Below, piece by piece: positions 33,256 through 40,048 of a DNA stretch of 64,000 nt. The translations under genes and the position numbers were made by a program. Source of the DNA: Butyricicoccus_A sp963588905 (lineage in GTDB: Bacteria; Bacillota; Clostridia; Oscillospirales; Butyricicoccaceae); the NCBI GenBank assembly GCA_963588905.1, contig CAVAJF010000037.1, forward strand, positions 153,746-217,745, in the 5' to 3' direction. Positions within the stretch are counted from its first letter, which is position 1, and every line of letters begins with the position of its first letter. The notes under the pieces were generated by a model, which did no database searches, was not told the DNA's origin, and saw nothing but the letters and a program-made list of their open reading frames with translations.

Positions 33256-34395
33256 ATGAAACATCTTCGGTTTGGCATGGTAGGCGGCGGCATCGGCTCG
33301 TTTATCGGCGATGTCCATCACCGCGGCGCACAGATGGACGATTTGGCAATCATGACGGCGGGCTGTTTCTCCCGCCATGCAGAGAAAAATCAGGCGACAG
33401 GAGAGCAATGGCATATTCCGAGCGATCGATTGTATACCGACTACAAAGAGATGGTCGAAAAAGAGAGTGCCCGAGAGGACGGCATTGACTTTGTCGTCAT
33501 TGCGACGCCGAACAAGACGCATTTTCCGATTGCCAAGGCATTTTTGGAGCACGGCATTCATGTGTCCTGCGATAAGCCGGTGGCGATGAACATCCAAGAG
33601 GCGAAAGAGCTGCAAAAACTGGCAGAGGAAAAGGGACTGCATTTTGGCGTGTCCTATACCTATGTCAATTATCCGATGATTCATCAGATTCGAGATATGA
33701 TCGAGATGGGAGAAATCGGCAAAATTTTGACGGTTGTTGCGGAGTATCCGCAGGACTGGGTCATGAACGGACTGGATCGCGGCGACGATGTGCGCCATGC
33801 ATGGCGCTTTGACCGGTCACAGGCGGGAGATTCCGCGTGCTGCGCAGATATTGGCACACATCTGTCGTGCCTGATCGAGCGGGCAACCGGATTGGACATT
33901 GAACAGGTGCTGGCAAATCTGACCCCGATTCCGGCGGATATGCCGCTGGACACCAATGCACAGGTGATGCTCAAGCTGACCGGCGGTGTGCCGGGACTGC
34001 TGTGGGCGTCTCAGGTGGCCATTGGCCACGAATGCGGCGTTTCCATTCGCGTATTCGGTGACAAAGGCTCGCTGGAATGGTCACATGAACAGCCGACACG
34101 CCTCAAGGTGACGAAGGCAAACGGGCCGGAGATCTACTACACCAATGGTCGTTCGTTCCTGACCAAGCGCGTCGAGAACCTGTCGCGCATTGCGGCAGGA
34201 CATCCGGAGGGATTCTTTGAGGCATTTGGAAACTATTATCGTGGTTTCTGTCATGATGTGCTGCGCTGCATGGGAGAAGATGTCCCGCAGCTGCCGCATC
34301 CGACCATTGTAGACGGCATCAAGAGCATGGCGTTTGTGGATGCCTGCGTCAAGAGCAATGAAAATGGAAACATCTGGGTTTCTGTTTCTGAATAA
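33256..34395 (+). CDS. Gfo/Idh/MocA family oxidoreductase
   Basis: Second dehydrogenase of this family in the cluster (379 residues), only distantly like the first. GMVGGGIGSFIG binds NAD(P); SCDKPVAMN is the EKP-equivalent (DKP). A conserved DIGTHLSCLIERATG segment supplies the D-x3-H active-site pair. TAGGAGG precedes the ATG. It is on the same strand as the AraC gene, 120 bases downstream. The pair of dehydrogenases might oxidise and re-reduce successive intermediates of an inositol- or sugar-epimerising route, but this is only an inference. Confidence 0.88.
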   Translation: MKHLRFGMVGGGIGSFIGDVHHRGAQMDDLAIMTAGCFSRHAEKNQATGEQWHIPSDRLYTDYKEMVEKESAREDGIDFVVIATPNKTHFPIAKAFLEHGIHVSCDKPVAMNIQEAKELQKLAEEKGLHFGVSYTYVNYPMIHQIRDMIEMGEIGKILTVVAEYPQDWVMNGLDRGDDVRHAWRFDRSQAGDSACCADIGTHLSCLIERATGLDIEQVLANLTPIPADMPLDTNAQVMLKLTGGVPGLLWASQVAIGHECGVSIRVFGDKGSLEWSHEQPTRLKVTKANGPEIYYTNGRSFLTKRVENLSRIAAGHPEGFFEAFGNYYRGFCHDVLRCMGEDVPQLPHPTIVDGIKSMAFVDACVKSNENGNIWVSVSE

Positions 34396-34542
34396 AACGA
34401 AAAAGTTTATCCCGAAAACGCAAAAATCGTGTTGCTTTTGCAAAATAACAGAAAAATATCCATCATATTTGGATAAAATGCTGTAAAATGCAGGTGCACG
34501 TTGTGTGTAACAAAAACATTTTGTAATTTTGGTAAATTATCC

Positions 34543-34571
34543 TTCAAATTTCCTGTGAAATGCTGTATAAT
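34543..34571 (+). promoter_or_regulatory. promoter of the phosphohexomutase gene
   Basis: TTCAAA (34543-34548), a 17-base spacer and a consensus TATAAT (34566-34571), about 80 bases before the start. Confidence 0.6.
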
Positions 34572-34650
34572 TTTTCTAGAGATACCTTCTGCCCGAGCAG
34601 AAGAAAAATTCTATGAAAAAATTAAAATAGGAAATATGAGGTGTTTTGAA

Positions 34651-36378
34651 ATGGGCTATATGGAAGAATATCGCAAGTGGATGGAATCTCCGGCTCTGAC
34701 CGCAGAGGAGCACGCCGAATTGGCAGCTCTGGAGGGCAACGAAAAGGAAATCCAGGAGCGATTTTTCGCACCGCTGTCCTTTGGTACAGCAGGTCTGCGC
34801 GGCACAATGGGTATCGGTCTGTATAAGATGAACCGCTTTACCGTTGGCGCAGCGACACAGGGCCTGGCCAATCTGATTAAGCAGTACGGCCCGCGTGCCA
34901 TGCAGCGCGGTGTAGCGATTGCCTGCGACAGCCGTCTGCATTCCGACGAGTATTCGCATCTGGCAGCCAGCATTCTGGCAGCAAACGGCATCAATGTCAT
35001 TGAGTATGAATCTCTGCGTCCGGTTCCGGTTCTGTCGTTCGCTGTTCGTACATACGGCACATTGGCAGGCGTTATGATTACCGCTTCCCACAACCCGAAG
35101 GAGTACAACGGCTACAAGGTTTACTGGGAGGACGGCGCACAGCTGCCGCCGAAGGAAGCTGATGTTGTGGCAAAGGAAATGGACGCACTGGACATGTTTA
35201 CAGACGTCAAGACCATGGATCATCAGGAAGCCATTGACAAGGGTCTGATTAAGATTATCGGCCCAGAATCCGACGAGATTTACCTGCGTCAGATTCAGAA
35301 GATGAGCATTAACCCGGACTGCATCGCGCAGGTTGCCGATGATTTCAAGATCATCTACACCCCGTTCCACGGTGCAGGCTACAAGCTGGTTCCGGAAATC
35401 CTCAAGCGCATCGGCTACAAGCACGTGATCTGCGTGCCGGAGCAGATGGTCATTGACGGCAACTTCCCGACCGTAAAGTCTCCGAACCCGGAGAACAAGG
35501 AAGGCTTTAACCTTGCTATCGAGATGGCAAAGCAGCAGGGCGTTGACCTGATTATCGGCACTGACCCGGACTCCGACCGCTGCGGCACCGTGCTCAAGAG
35601 CAGCACCGGCGACTATGTGACTCTGAGCGGCAACCAGATGGGCGTGCTGCTGATTGATTACATCATCACGGCGAAGAAGCTGACCAACACCATGCCGCCG
35701 CATCCGGCAGTGCTCAAGTCTGTCGTTTCGACGGAGATGGCACGCAAGGTTGCCAATGACAACGGCGTTGCTTGCTTTGATACCTTTACCGGCTTTAAGT
35801 TCCTCGCAGAGAAGATCAAGGAATTCGAGGCAACCGGTTCGCATCAGTATCTGTTCGCCTTCGAGGAGTCTTACGGCTACCTGTGCGGCGACCATGCCCG
35901 CGATAAGGACGCTGTCATTGCCTCCATGCTGATTGCAGAAATGGCTGCTTACTACCGCACCAAGGGCATGACCCTGTACGATGCAATGCAGGATATGTAC
36001 AAGCGCTACGGCTACTACGCAGAAGAGACCCTGTCCATCGTAATGCCGGGCGTGTCCGGTCTGACTCGCATGGCAGAGCTGATGAAGGAACTGCGTGAGA
36101 CCCCGCTCAAGGAAGTTGGCGGAACCGTAGTTAAGGACGTTCGTGACTTGCAGTCGGGTATCCAGACAGAGCTGGCAACCGGCGCACAGACCGAAGTAGA
36201 GCTGAAGGGTCAGAACGTACTGTATTACGATCTGGAAGACGGCACGAGCTTCATCATCCGTCCGTCCGGCACCGAGCCGAAGGTCAAGGTTTATATCATG
36301 GCAAACGGCAAGGAAAAGGCAGAAGTAGACGCAAAGATTGAGAAGTACGCTGCTGCTGCAAAGGAAATCGTCAAGTAA
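34651..36378 (+). CDS. pgm: phospho-sugar mutase (phosphoglucomutase type)
   Basis: Alpha-D-phosphohexomutase of 575 residues that interconverts glucose-1-phosphate and glucose-6-phosphate, probably feeding GlgC. Motifs in order are GTAGLRGTMG, the phosphoserine loop TASHNPKEYNGYK, the metal loop DPDSDRCG, the sugar-binding FEESYGY and the phosphate-binding RPSGTEPKVK. The ATG at 34651 is chosen because GAGGTG ends 7 bases before it. The larger frame upstream is unrelated. It is monocistronic with a strong terminator. Phosphomannomutase activity cannot be excluded. Confidence 0.93.
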   Translation: MGYMEEYRKWMESPALTAEEHAELAALEGNEKEIQERFFAPLSFGTAGLRGTMGIGLYKMNRFTVGAATQGLANLIKQYGPRAMQRGVAIACDSRLHSDEYSHLAASILAANGINVIEYESLRPVPVLSFAVRTYGTLAGVMITASHNPKEYNGYKVYWEDGAQLPPKEADVVAKEMDALDMFTDVKTMDHQEAIDKGLIKIIGPESDEIYLRQIQKMSINPDCIAQVADDFKIIYTPFHGAGYKLVPEILKRIGYKHVICVPEQMVIDGNFPTVKSPNPENKEGFNLAIEMAKQQGVDLIIGTDPDSDRCGTVLKSSTGDYVTLSGNQMGVLLIDYIITAKKLTNTMPPHPAVLKSVVSTEMARKVANDNGVACFDTFTGFKFLAEKIKEFEATGSHQYLFAFEESYGYLCGDHARDKDAVIASMLIAEMAAYYRTKGMTLYDAMQDMYKRYGYYAEETLSIVMPGVSGLTRMAELMKELRETPLKEVGGTVVKDVRDLQSGIQTELATGAQTEVELKGQNVLYYDLEDGTSFIIRPSGTEPKVKVYIMANGKEKAEVDAKIEKYAAAAKEIVK

Positions 36379-36396
36379 TTTCACACAAAAACAACG

Positions 36397-36430
36397 AATC
36401 CCTCCGGAATTTTTCGGAGGGATTTTTTTG
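36397..36430 (+). terminator. terminator of the phosphohexomutase gene
   Basis: Ten-base perfect stem (AATCCCTCCG with CGGAGGGATT), 8-base loop and TTTTTT. Confidence 0.88.
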
Positions 36431-36465
36431 TCTGTTCTTAGATTTTATCTGATATGAATTTGTTA

Positions 36466-36526
36466 AGTTCGCCCTCTCAGTCATTTGCGATGCAAATGCC
36501 AGCTCTCCCAAAGGGAGAGCCAAGAA
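36466..36526. repeat. candidate dispersed intergenic repeat with two hairpins
   Basis: The segment holds two adjoining palindromes, CATTTGC-GAT-GCAAATG (36482-36498) and GCTCTCCC-AAA-GGGAGAGC (36502-36520), introduced by CCCTCTCAGTCA. This wording resembles a repeat common between genes in Faecalibacterium-like genomes, from memory. Only one copy lies in the window, so dispersal cannot be shown here. Confidence 0.5.
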
Positions 36527-36553
36527 GCCGGAGCGGACTGTGACCTATTGCGA

Positions 36554-36892
36554 TTAAATGAAATCGAACCAGAAGGTCAGCTGTACCGCGTTGTCAACAT
36601 CTGCGGGGCTGTTCGCGCCGGTATCGACAGACGCCCGTATCGTCACCTCGTCTGCGGCGTCTGCTAGTTGCTGCATGGTTTGCTTTGCAGCGTCCTTGAA
36701 GCTCAAAACATTGCAGATAAAGGTAATCCAACCTGCGTGATCGTCGGTATCCATAAACAGGTTCGCGCCGATTTCCTGCGCGAGAGATTGACAGGACGCA
36801 GATAACTGCGTGAACGACTGGAACTTTTCCGTGTTTTCGATGGCTGTGTTCGGCTTGTTGTTGTCAGAATAATAGTATTTTTCTACTCGCAT
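36554..36892 (-). CDS. hypothetical protein
   Basis: A 112-residue acidic protein with no recognised domain, signal peptide or membrane segment. It is rich in Asp, Ala and Gln and ends LTFWFDFI. The ATG lies inside the end of the upstream XRE-type gene (10-base overlap) with GAGGAG 8 bases before it, so the two genes form a coupled pair. A regulator followed by a small unknown protein could be a mobile-element remnant or a toxin-antitoxin-like unit. Nothing in the sequence decides this. Confidence 0.65.
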   Translation of the reverse strand: MRVEKYYYSDNNKPNTAIENTEKFQSFTQLSASCQSLAQEIGANLFMDTDDHAGWITFICNVLSFKDAAKQTMQQLADAADEVTIRASVDTGANSPADVDNAVQLTFWFDFI

Positions 36893-37101
36893 ATGTATCG
36901 CTCCTCGTAGATAAATTGCAAAACATCATTTGGCGTACATTGTAAGATTTTACATAATCTTTCCAGTGTGTAGACTGTAATACCTCCATTATGCTTTAAG
37001 TTAAAAATCGTTCGGGTATTGATGCCGTATTTTGTAATTAGCGCATATGTTGTGACATTTTTTTGTTTCATTGTCGCCCATAGCGGACTATAATCAACCA
37101 A
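36883..37101 (-). CDS. XRE/Cro-type helix-turn-helix regulator
   Basis: A 72-residue DNA-binding protein with a Cro/C1 fold (YSPLWATMKQKNVTTYALI, ITVYTLERLCKILQCTPNDVLQFI). The start is put at TTG 37101, because the GGGAGGAGG motif at the 5' end of the longer frame would then be its ribosome binding site, at normal spacing. A GTG at 37119 would place that motif within the gene. A near-perfect palindrome lies just upstream and may be its operator. It is coupled with the following hypothetical gene. Confidence 0.8.
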   Translation of the reverse strand: MVDYSPLWATMKQKNVTTYALITKYGINTRTIFNLKHNGGITVYTLERLCKILQCTPNDVLQFIYEERYICE

Positions 37102-37117
37102 TACGACACCTCCTCCC

Positions 37118-37139
37118 ACGATGATATATTTATTATCGT
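37118..37139 (-). promoter_or_regulatory. candidate operator of the XRE-type regulator
   Basis: ACGATGATA-TATT-TATTATCGT gives 9-base arms with one mismatch, immediately upstream of the regulator's ribosome binding site. This is the usual place for autorepression by a Cro-like protein. Confidence 0.45.
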
Positions 37140-37238
37140 AGGAAAAGGGATGCTTGAATATACTGAAAAATGTAAGTATAGTACTGTGCTAACGGCTTAT
37201 AACGTATTTTTGTAACAGATTTTGTAATATAAAACACA

Positions 37239-37268
37239 AAAACCTCCCGTTTTTACGCGGGAGGTTTT
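37239..37268 (-). terminator. terminator of thiC
   Basis: Eleven-base perfect stem (AAAACCTCCCG with CGGGAGGTTTT), with a T-rich run on the minus strand. It lies 39 bases beyond the thiC stop. Confidence 0.85.
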
Positions 37269-37306
37269 CGCATATATAAGATGTATGAGAAGAAAGGTAG
37301 GTAGAC

Positions 37307-38620
37307 TTATTTTTCGTCGGAAGAGAGCAGGGAGACGTCCTTGCCTTCCAGAATGTAGTTGGTGGTACGCATTGCACACATCTTGCCGCACATCGAGCAG
37401 GTGTGGCGATCCTTCGGCGGCTTGGACTCAAAGTATCTGCGTGCCTTCTCGCCGTCAATGGCGAGGTCGAACATCTCGTCCCAGTCCAGACGGCGGCGGG
37501 CGTCGCTCATCTTGTTGTCAATGTCGCGCGCGTGCGGGATGCCCTTTGCCATGTCTGCGGCATGAGCGGCAATCTTGGAAGCGATAATGCCTTCCTTTAC
37601 GTCGTTGACATCCGGCAGACGCAGGTGCTCTGCTGGGGTGACATAGCACAGGAAGTCTGCACCGTAGGTCGCTGCAATCGCGCCGCCGATCGCAGAGGTG
37701 ATATGGTCATAGCCCGGAGCGATGTCCGTGACAATCGGGCCGAGCACATAGAACGGTGCGCCGTGACACAGACGCTTCTCGATTTCCATGTTTGCCTTGA
37801 TTTCGTTGAGCACCATGTGACCCGGTCCTTCGATCATAACCTGCACATTCTTTTCCCAAGCGCGCTTGGTCAGGATGCCCAGCTCAATGAGCTCGGTAAT
37901 CTGGCTGGCGTCGGTGGAGTCATGATTGGAGCCCGGACGCATTGCGTCGCCAAGGCTAATGGTGACGTCGTATTCGTGCAGGATGTCACATAGTTCGTCA
38001 AAATATTCATAGAACGGATTTTCGTTTCCGGTCATTTCCATCCATGCGAACAGCAGAGAACCGCCGCGCGATACGATGTTGGTCAGGCGCTTGGTCTGCT
38101 TGAAGGTGTCAATGGTCTTGCGGTTGATACCTGCGTGAATGGTCACGAAGTCTACGCCGGTCTTGGCGTGTGCCTCGACAACGCGCAGAAAATCCTTTGC
38201 TTCGATGCTCTTCAGATCCTTTTCCAGATAGCCGACGGCGTCATACATCGGAACCGTGCCGATCATCGCCGGAGACATCTCAATCAGCTCCTGACGGAAG
38301 GTGTGCGTTTTGCCATAGTTGGACAGATCCATGATGGCCTCTGCGCCGTAATCAATGGACATGCGAACCTTCTTGAACTCCTCCTCGTAATCGTGGCAGT
38401 CGCCGGAAATGCCGAGGTTGACGTTGATTTTGGTCTTGAGTCCTTCGCCGATGCCTTCCGGAGACAGGGACGTGTGATTGCGGTTCGCCGGAATGACGAC
38501 GGTGCCGCGGGCAATGCGGTCGCGCAGAACCTCTACATCCATGTTTTCCTTCTTTGCGACAACTTCCATCTGCGGGGTGATAATGCCCTGCTTTGCTGCT
38601 TCGATCTGTGTCTTGTACAT
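37307..38620 (-). CDS. thiC: phosphomethylpyrimidine synthase ThiC
   Basis: Radical SAM enzyme converting aminoimidazole ribotide to hydroxymethylpyrimidine phosphate in thiamine synthesis. The 437 residues include ARGTVVIPANRNH, NLGISGDCHD, VTIHAGINRKTI, ISLGDAMRPGS, EGPGHMVLNEI and the C-terminal cluster motif CSMCGKMC, with the C-x2-C-x3-C spacing of the short clostridial form. The start at 38620 follows TTAGGAGG. A TPP riboswitch with a terminator lies in the leader, so expression falls when thiamine pyrophosphate is plentiful. No other thi gene is in the window. Confidence 0.96.
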   Translation of the reverse strand: MYKTQIEAAKQGIITPQMEVVAKKENMDVEVLRDRIARGTVVIPANRNHTSLSPEGIGEGLKTKINVNLGISGDCHDYEEEFKKVRMSIDYGAEAIMDLSNYGKTHTFRQELIEMSPAMIGTVPMYDAVGYLEKDLKSIEAKDFLRVVEAHAKTGVDFVTIHAGINRKTIDTFKQTKRLTNIVSRGGSLLFAWMEMTGNENPFYEYFDELCDILHEYDVTISLGDAMRPGSNHDSTDASQITELIELGILTKRAWEKNVQVMIEGPGHMVLNEIKANMEIEKRLCHGAPFYVLGPIVTDIAPGYDHITSAIGGAIAATYGADFLCYVTPAEHLRLPDVNDVKEGIIASKIAAHAADMAKGIPHARDIDNKMSDARRRLDWDEMFDLAIDGEKARRYFESKPPKDRHTCSMCGKMCAMRTTNYILEGKDVSLLSSDEK

Positions 38621-38660
38621 GCTGATCCTCCTAAAAAAGAAAAGTGGGAACAACGTAGGA

Positions 38661-38698
38661 AACAAAAAATGCACTGATTTCGCAGGAAATCAATGCAT
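38661..38698 (-). terminator. expression-platform terminator of the thiC riboswitch
   Basis: On the minus strand, TGCATTGATTTC pairs with GAAATCAGTGCA (one G-U) over a 4-base loop and is followed by TTTTTTG. It sits between the aptamer and the thiC start, as expected for transcriptional control. Confidence 0.82.
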
Positions 38699-38721
38699 GT
38701 CTGGATTCAGTATCCGAAATA

Positions 38722-38822
38722 CCTTTACTTCCTACAACGGTGTTAACCGACAGGTTCAAAGGGTCAGGCTTTAACCTTCTCAACTCGGTGTCTGGAATAG
38801 ACAACCATAAGTTCCCCTGTAA
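38722..38822 (-). ncRNA. TPP riboswitch (THI element)
   Basis: On the minus strand the leader reads ACAGGGGAAC, then GTTGAGA, CCCTTTGAACCTG, GTTAACACCG and GTAGGAAGT, in the order and spacing of the TPP aptamer. A terminator hairpin follows, then thiC. Confidence 0.95.
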
Positions 38823-38831
38823 ATTGGTATC

Positions 38832-38860
38832 ATTGTATCAAAGAGTCTAAAAGATGTCAA
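38832..38860 (-). promoter_or_regulatory. promoter of the thiC transcript
   Basis: On the minus strand, TTGACA (38855-38860), 17-base spacer and TACAAT (38832-38837). The start would lie just upstream of the TPP aptamer. Confidence 0.8.
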
Positions 38861-38924
38861 TGGCAAAAAGAGGAAATCACCAAAGAAAATAGGAAAAATG
38901 CAAGAATCTGTAAAAGAATCCTGA

Positions 38925-39080
38925 AAAATAGACAAAAGAAAAACACATAACCCCAGGCCGCACGATTGCACAGCCCCAGTCATGTGTTTTCATTTCAGAA
39001 AAGAGAAAAAGAGGAATCCGTGCGGAGAGCACGGAGAGTAGACACAGCACTGATTGCTCAGTGGCTTGTCTGTTGTTGAT
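38925..39080 (-). ncRNA. candidate small RNA upstream of thiC
   Basis: On the minus strand, a promoter-like TTTTCA-17-TATAAT (39087-39115) is followed by hairpins CACTGA/TCAGTG (39048-39063), CCGTGC/GCACGG (39018-39034) and a longer AAAACACAT/ATGTGTTTT stem (38940-38990) that ends in TTTTTCTTTTGTC. The unit has its own start- and stop-like signals and is separate from the thiC promoter. No open frame fits. It is a prediction only. Confidence 0.4.
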
Positions 39081-39115
39081 GGTTGTATTATAGCATTGCC
39101 CCATCTTCCTGAAAA

Positions 39116-39425
39116 GATACAAATTTCATGAAACAAAACGGAGGCTTTCGGCGGGTGACTGTGCAAGTTTACAACGGATGCAGGACGCATTTTTTGCTCA
39201 TGCAGAAATGGCGGGAAAATGTCGCTGCGTTCGACAGAAAATGCAGGATTTTGCACAAATGGATTTCATAGAAATTCGCAACCAAACAGTAAAAAAAGAG
39301 CGGGTATTTGCGGGAAAACTTGTATAATCTGTACGAGAGTGATGCAAAAAGAAACGATTTGCGCGGGCTGTGTCGGAAAATTGCGATATGTACAAAATAC
39401 AGGAAAAAAATCCGAAAATTTTTAC
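39116..39425. other. intergenic DNA without a supported gene
   Basis: About 310 AT-rich bases between the candidate small RNA and the rpsO promoter. The only open frame (80 codons) lacks a ribosome binding site, conserved motif or coding bias. I see no other structure. Confidence 0.6.
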
Positions 39426-39454
39426 TTTACAAACGGCGTGCCGTATGATATGAT
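39426..39454 (+). promoter_or_regulatory. promoter of rpsO-pnp
   Basis: TTTACA (39426-39431), a 17-base spacer and TATGAT (39449-39454). The leader before rpsO is about 125 bases. Confidence 0.65.
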
Positions 39455-39461
39455 GCAGTAG

Positions 39462-39585
39462 TTAGCGTATCCCCCTCACTGAGCAGTCTGGATACCGGAC
39501 ATGTTTGACCGTGTCCTTACACCTGAGCCGCTGCCCGGTGTGTGGAAAGCTATACAAACTATATTATATTATGAGGTGTCTAATT
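39462..39585 (+). promoter_or_regulatory. structured rpsO leader, candidate S15 autoregulatory RNA
   Basis: The leader can form GTCTGG/CCGGAC, GACATG/CGTGTC and CACC/GGTG helices before the GAGGTG ribosome binding site. Ribosomal protein S15 commonly represses its own mRNA by binding such leaders in diverse bacteria. The exact fold was not computed. Confidence 0.5.
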
Positions 39586-39852
39586 ATGATCCGCAAAGAA
39601 CAGAAGGCTGAAGTTATTGCTGCAAACCGTACCCACGAGACCGACACTGGTTCTCCGGAAGTACAGATTGCTATCCTGACCGAGCGCATTAAGCAGCTCA
39701 CCGAGCATCTGAAGGAGCACAAGCACGACAACCATTCCCGTCGTGGCCTGCTGAAGATGGTTGGTCAGCGCCGCAACATGCTCGCTTACCTGAAGAAGAA
39801 GGACATCGAGCGTTACAGAGCTATCATCGCTAAGCTCGGCATCAGAAAGTAA
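39586..39852 (+). CDS. rpsO: 30S ribosomal protein S15
   Basis: Small-subunit protein (88 residues) that binds 16S rRNA early in assembly. The whole chain matches the family: ETDTGSPEVQIAILTERI, LTEHLKEHKHDNHSRRGLL and RRNMLAYLKKKD. The ATG at 39586 follows GAGGTG; the longer upstream frame is leader sequence. It heads the conserved rpsO-pnp unit, with a structured leader that may carry feedback control. Confidence 0.98.
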   Translation: MIRKEQKAEVIAANRTHETDTGSPEVQIAILTERIKQLTEHLKEHKHDNHSRRGLLKMVGQRRNMLAYLKKKDIERYRAIIAKLGIRK

Positions 39853-39864
39853 GTACTTGTTCAT

Positions 39865-39901
39865 GAGAGAGGAAGGCCGCACACGCTGCGGTCGTCCTCT
39901 C
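39865..39901 (+). other. hairpin between rpsO and pnp
   Basis: GAGAGGA pairs with TCCTCTC around a further GC-rich stem. It lacks a T-run, so it is more likely an RNase III-type processing hairpin of the kind known in the E. coli rpsO-pnp spacer than a terminator. Confidence 0.5.
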
Positions 39902-40048
39902 TGCCCGTTTATGTAGGAATGGACTGGACGGCAACTCCTTGAGCAGTTGAAGGAAGTGTGGACGCTGGTGCCACATCTGCTTCAAGTGCTTGAAGGACTG
40001 TCGGACTTTCCGAAAAAACGAAGAATTTTTTAAGAATAGGAGACAGTT

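Noticed and set aside
34576..36384. 602-codon open frame opposite the phosphohexomutase gene
   Set aside because: Shadow of a certain gene, with no recognisable domain.
37307..38620. ThiC cluster motif as abnormal (C-x2-C-x3-C)
   Set aside because: This spacing is recalled as normal for the short clostridial ThiC form.
39219..39461. 80-codon open frame before rpsO
   Set aside because: No ribosome binding site, overlaps the rpsO promoter, and has low-complexity composition.
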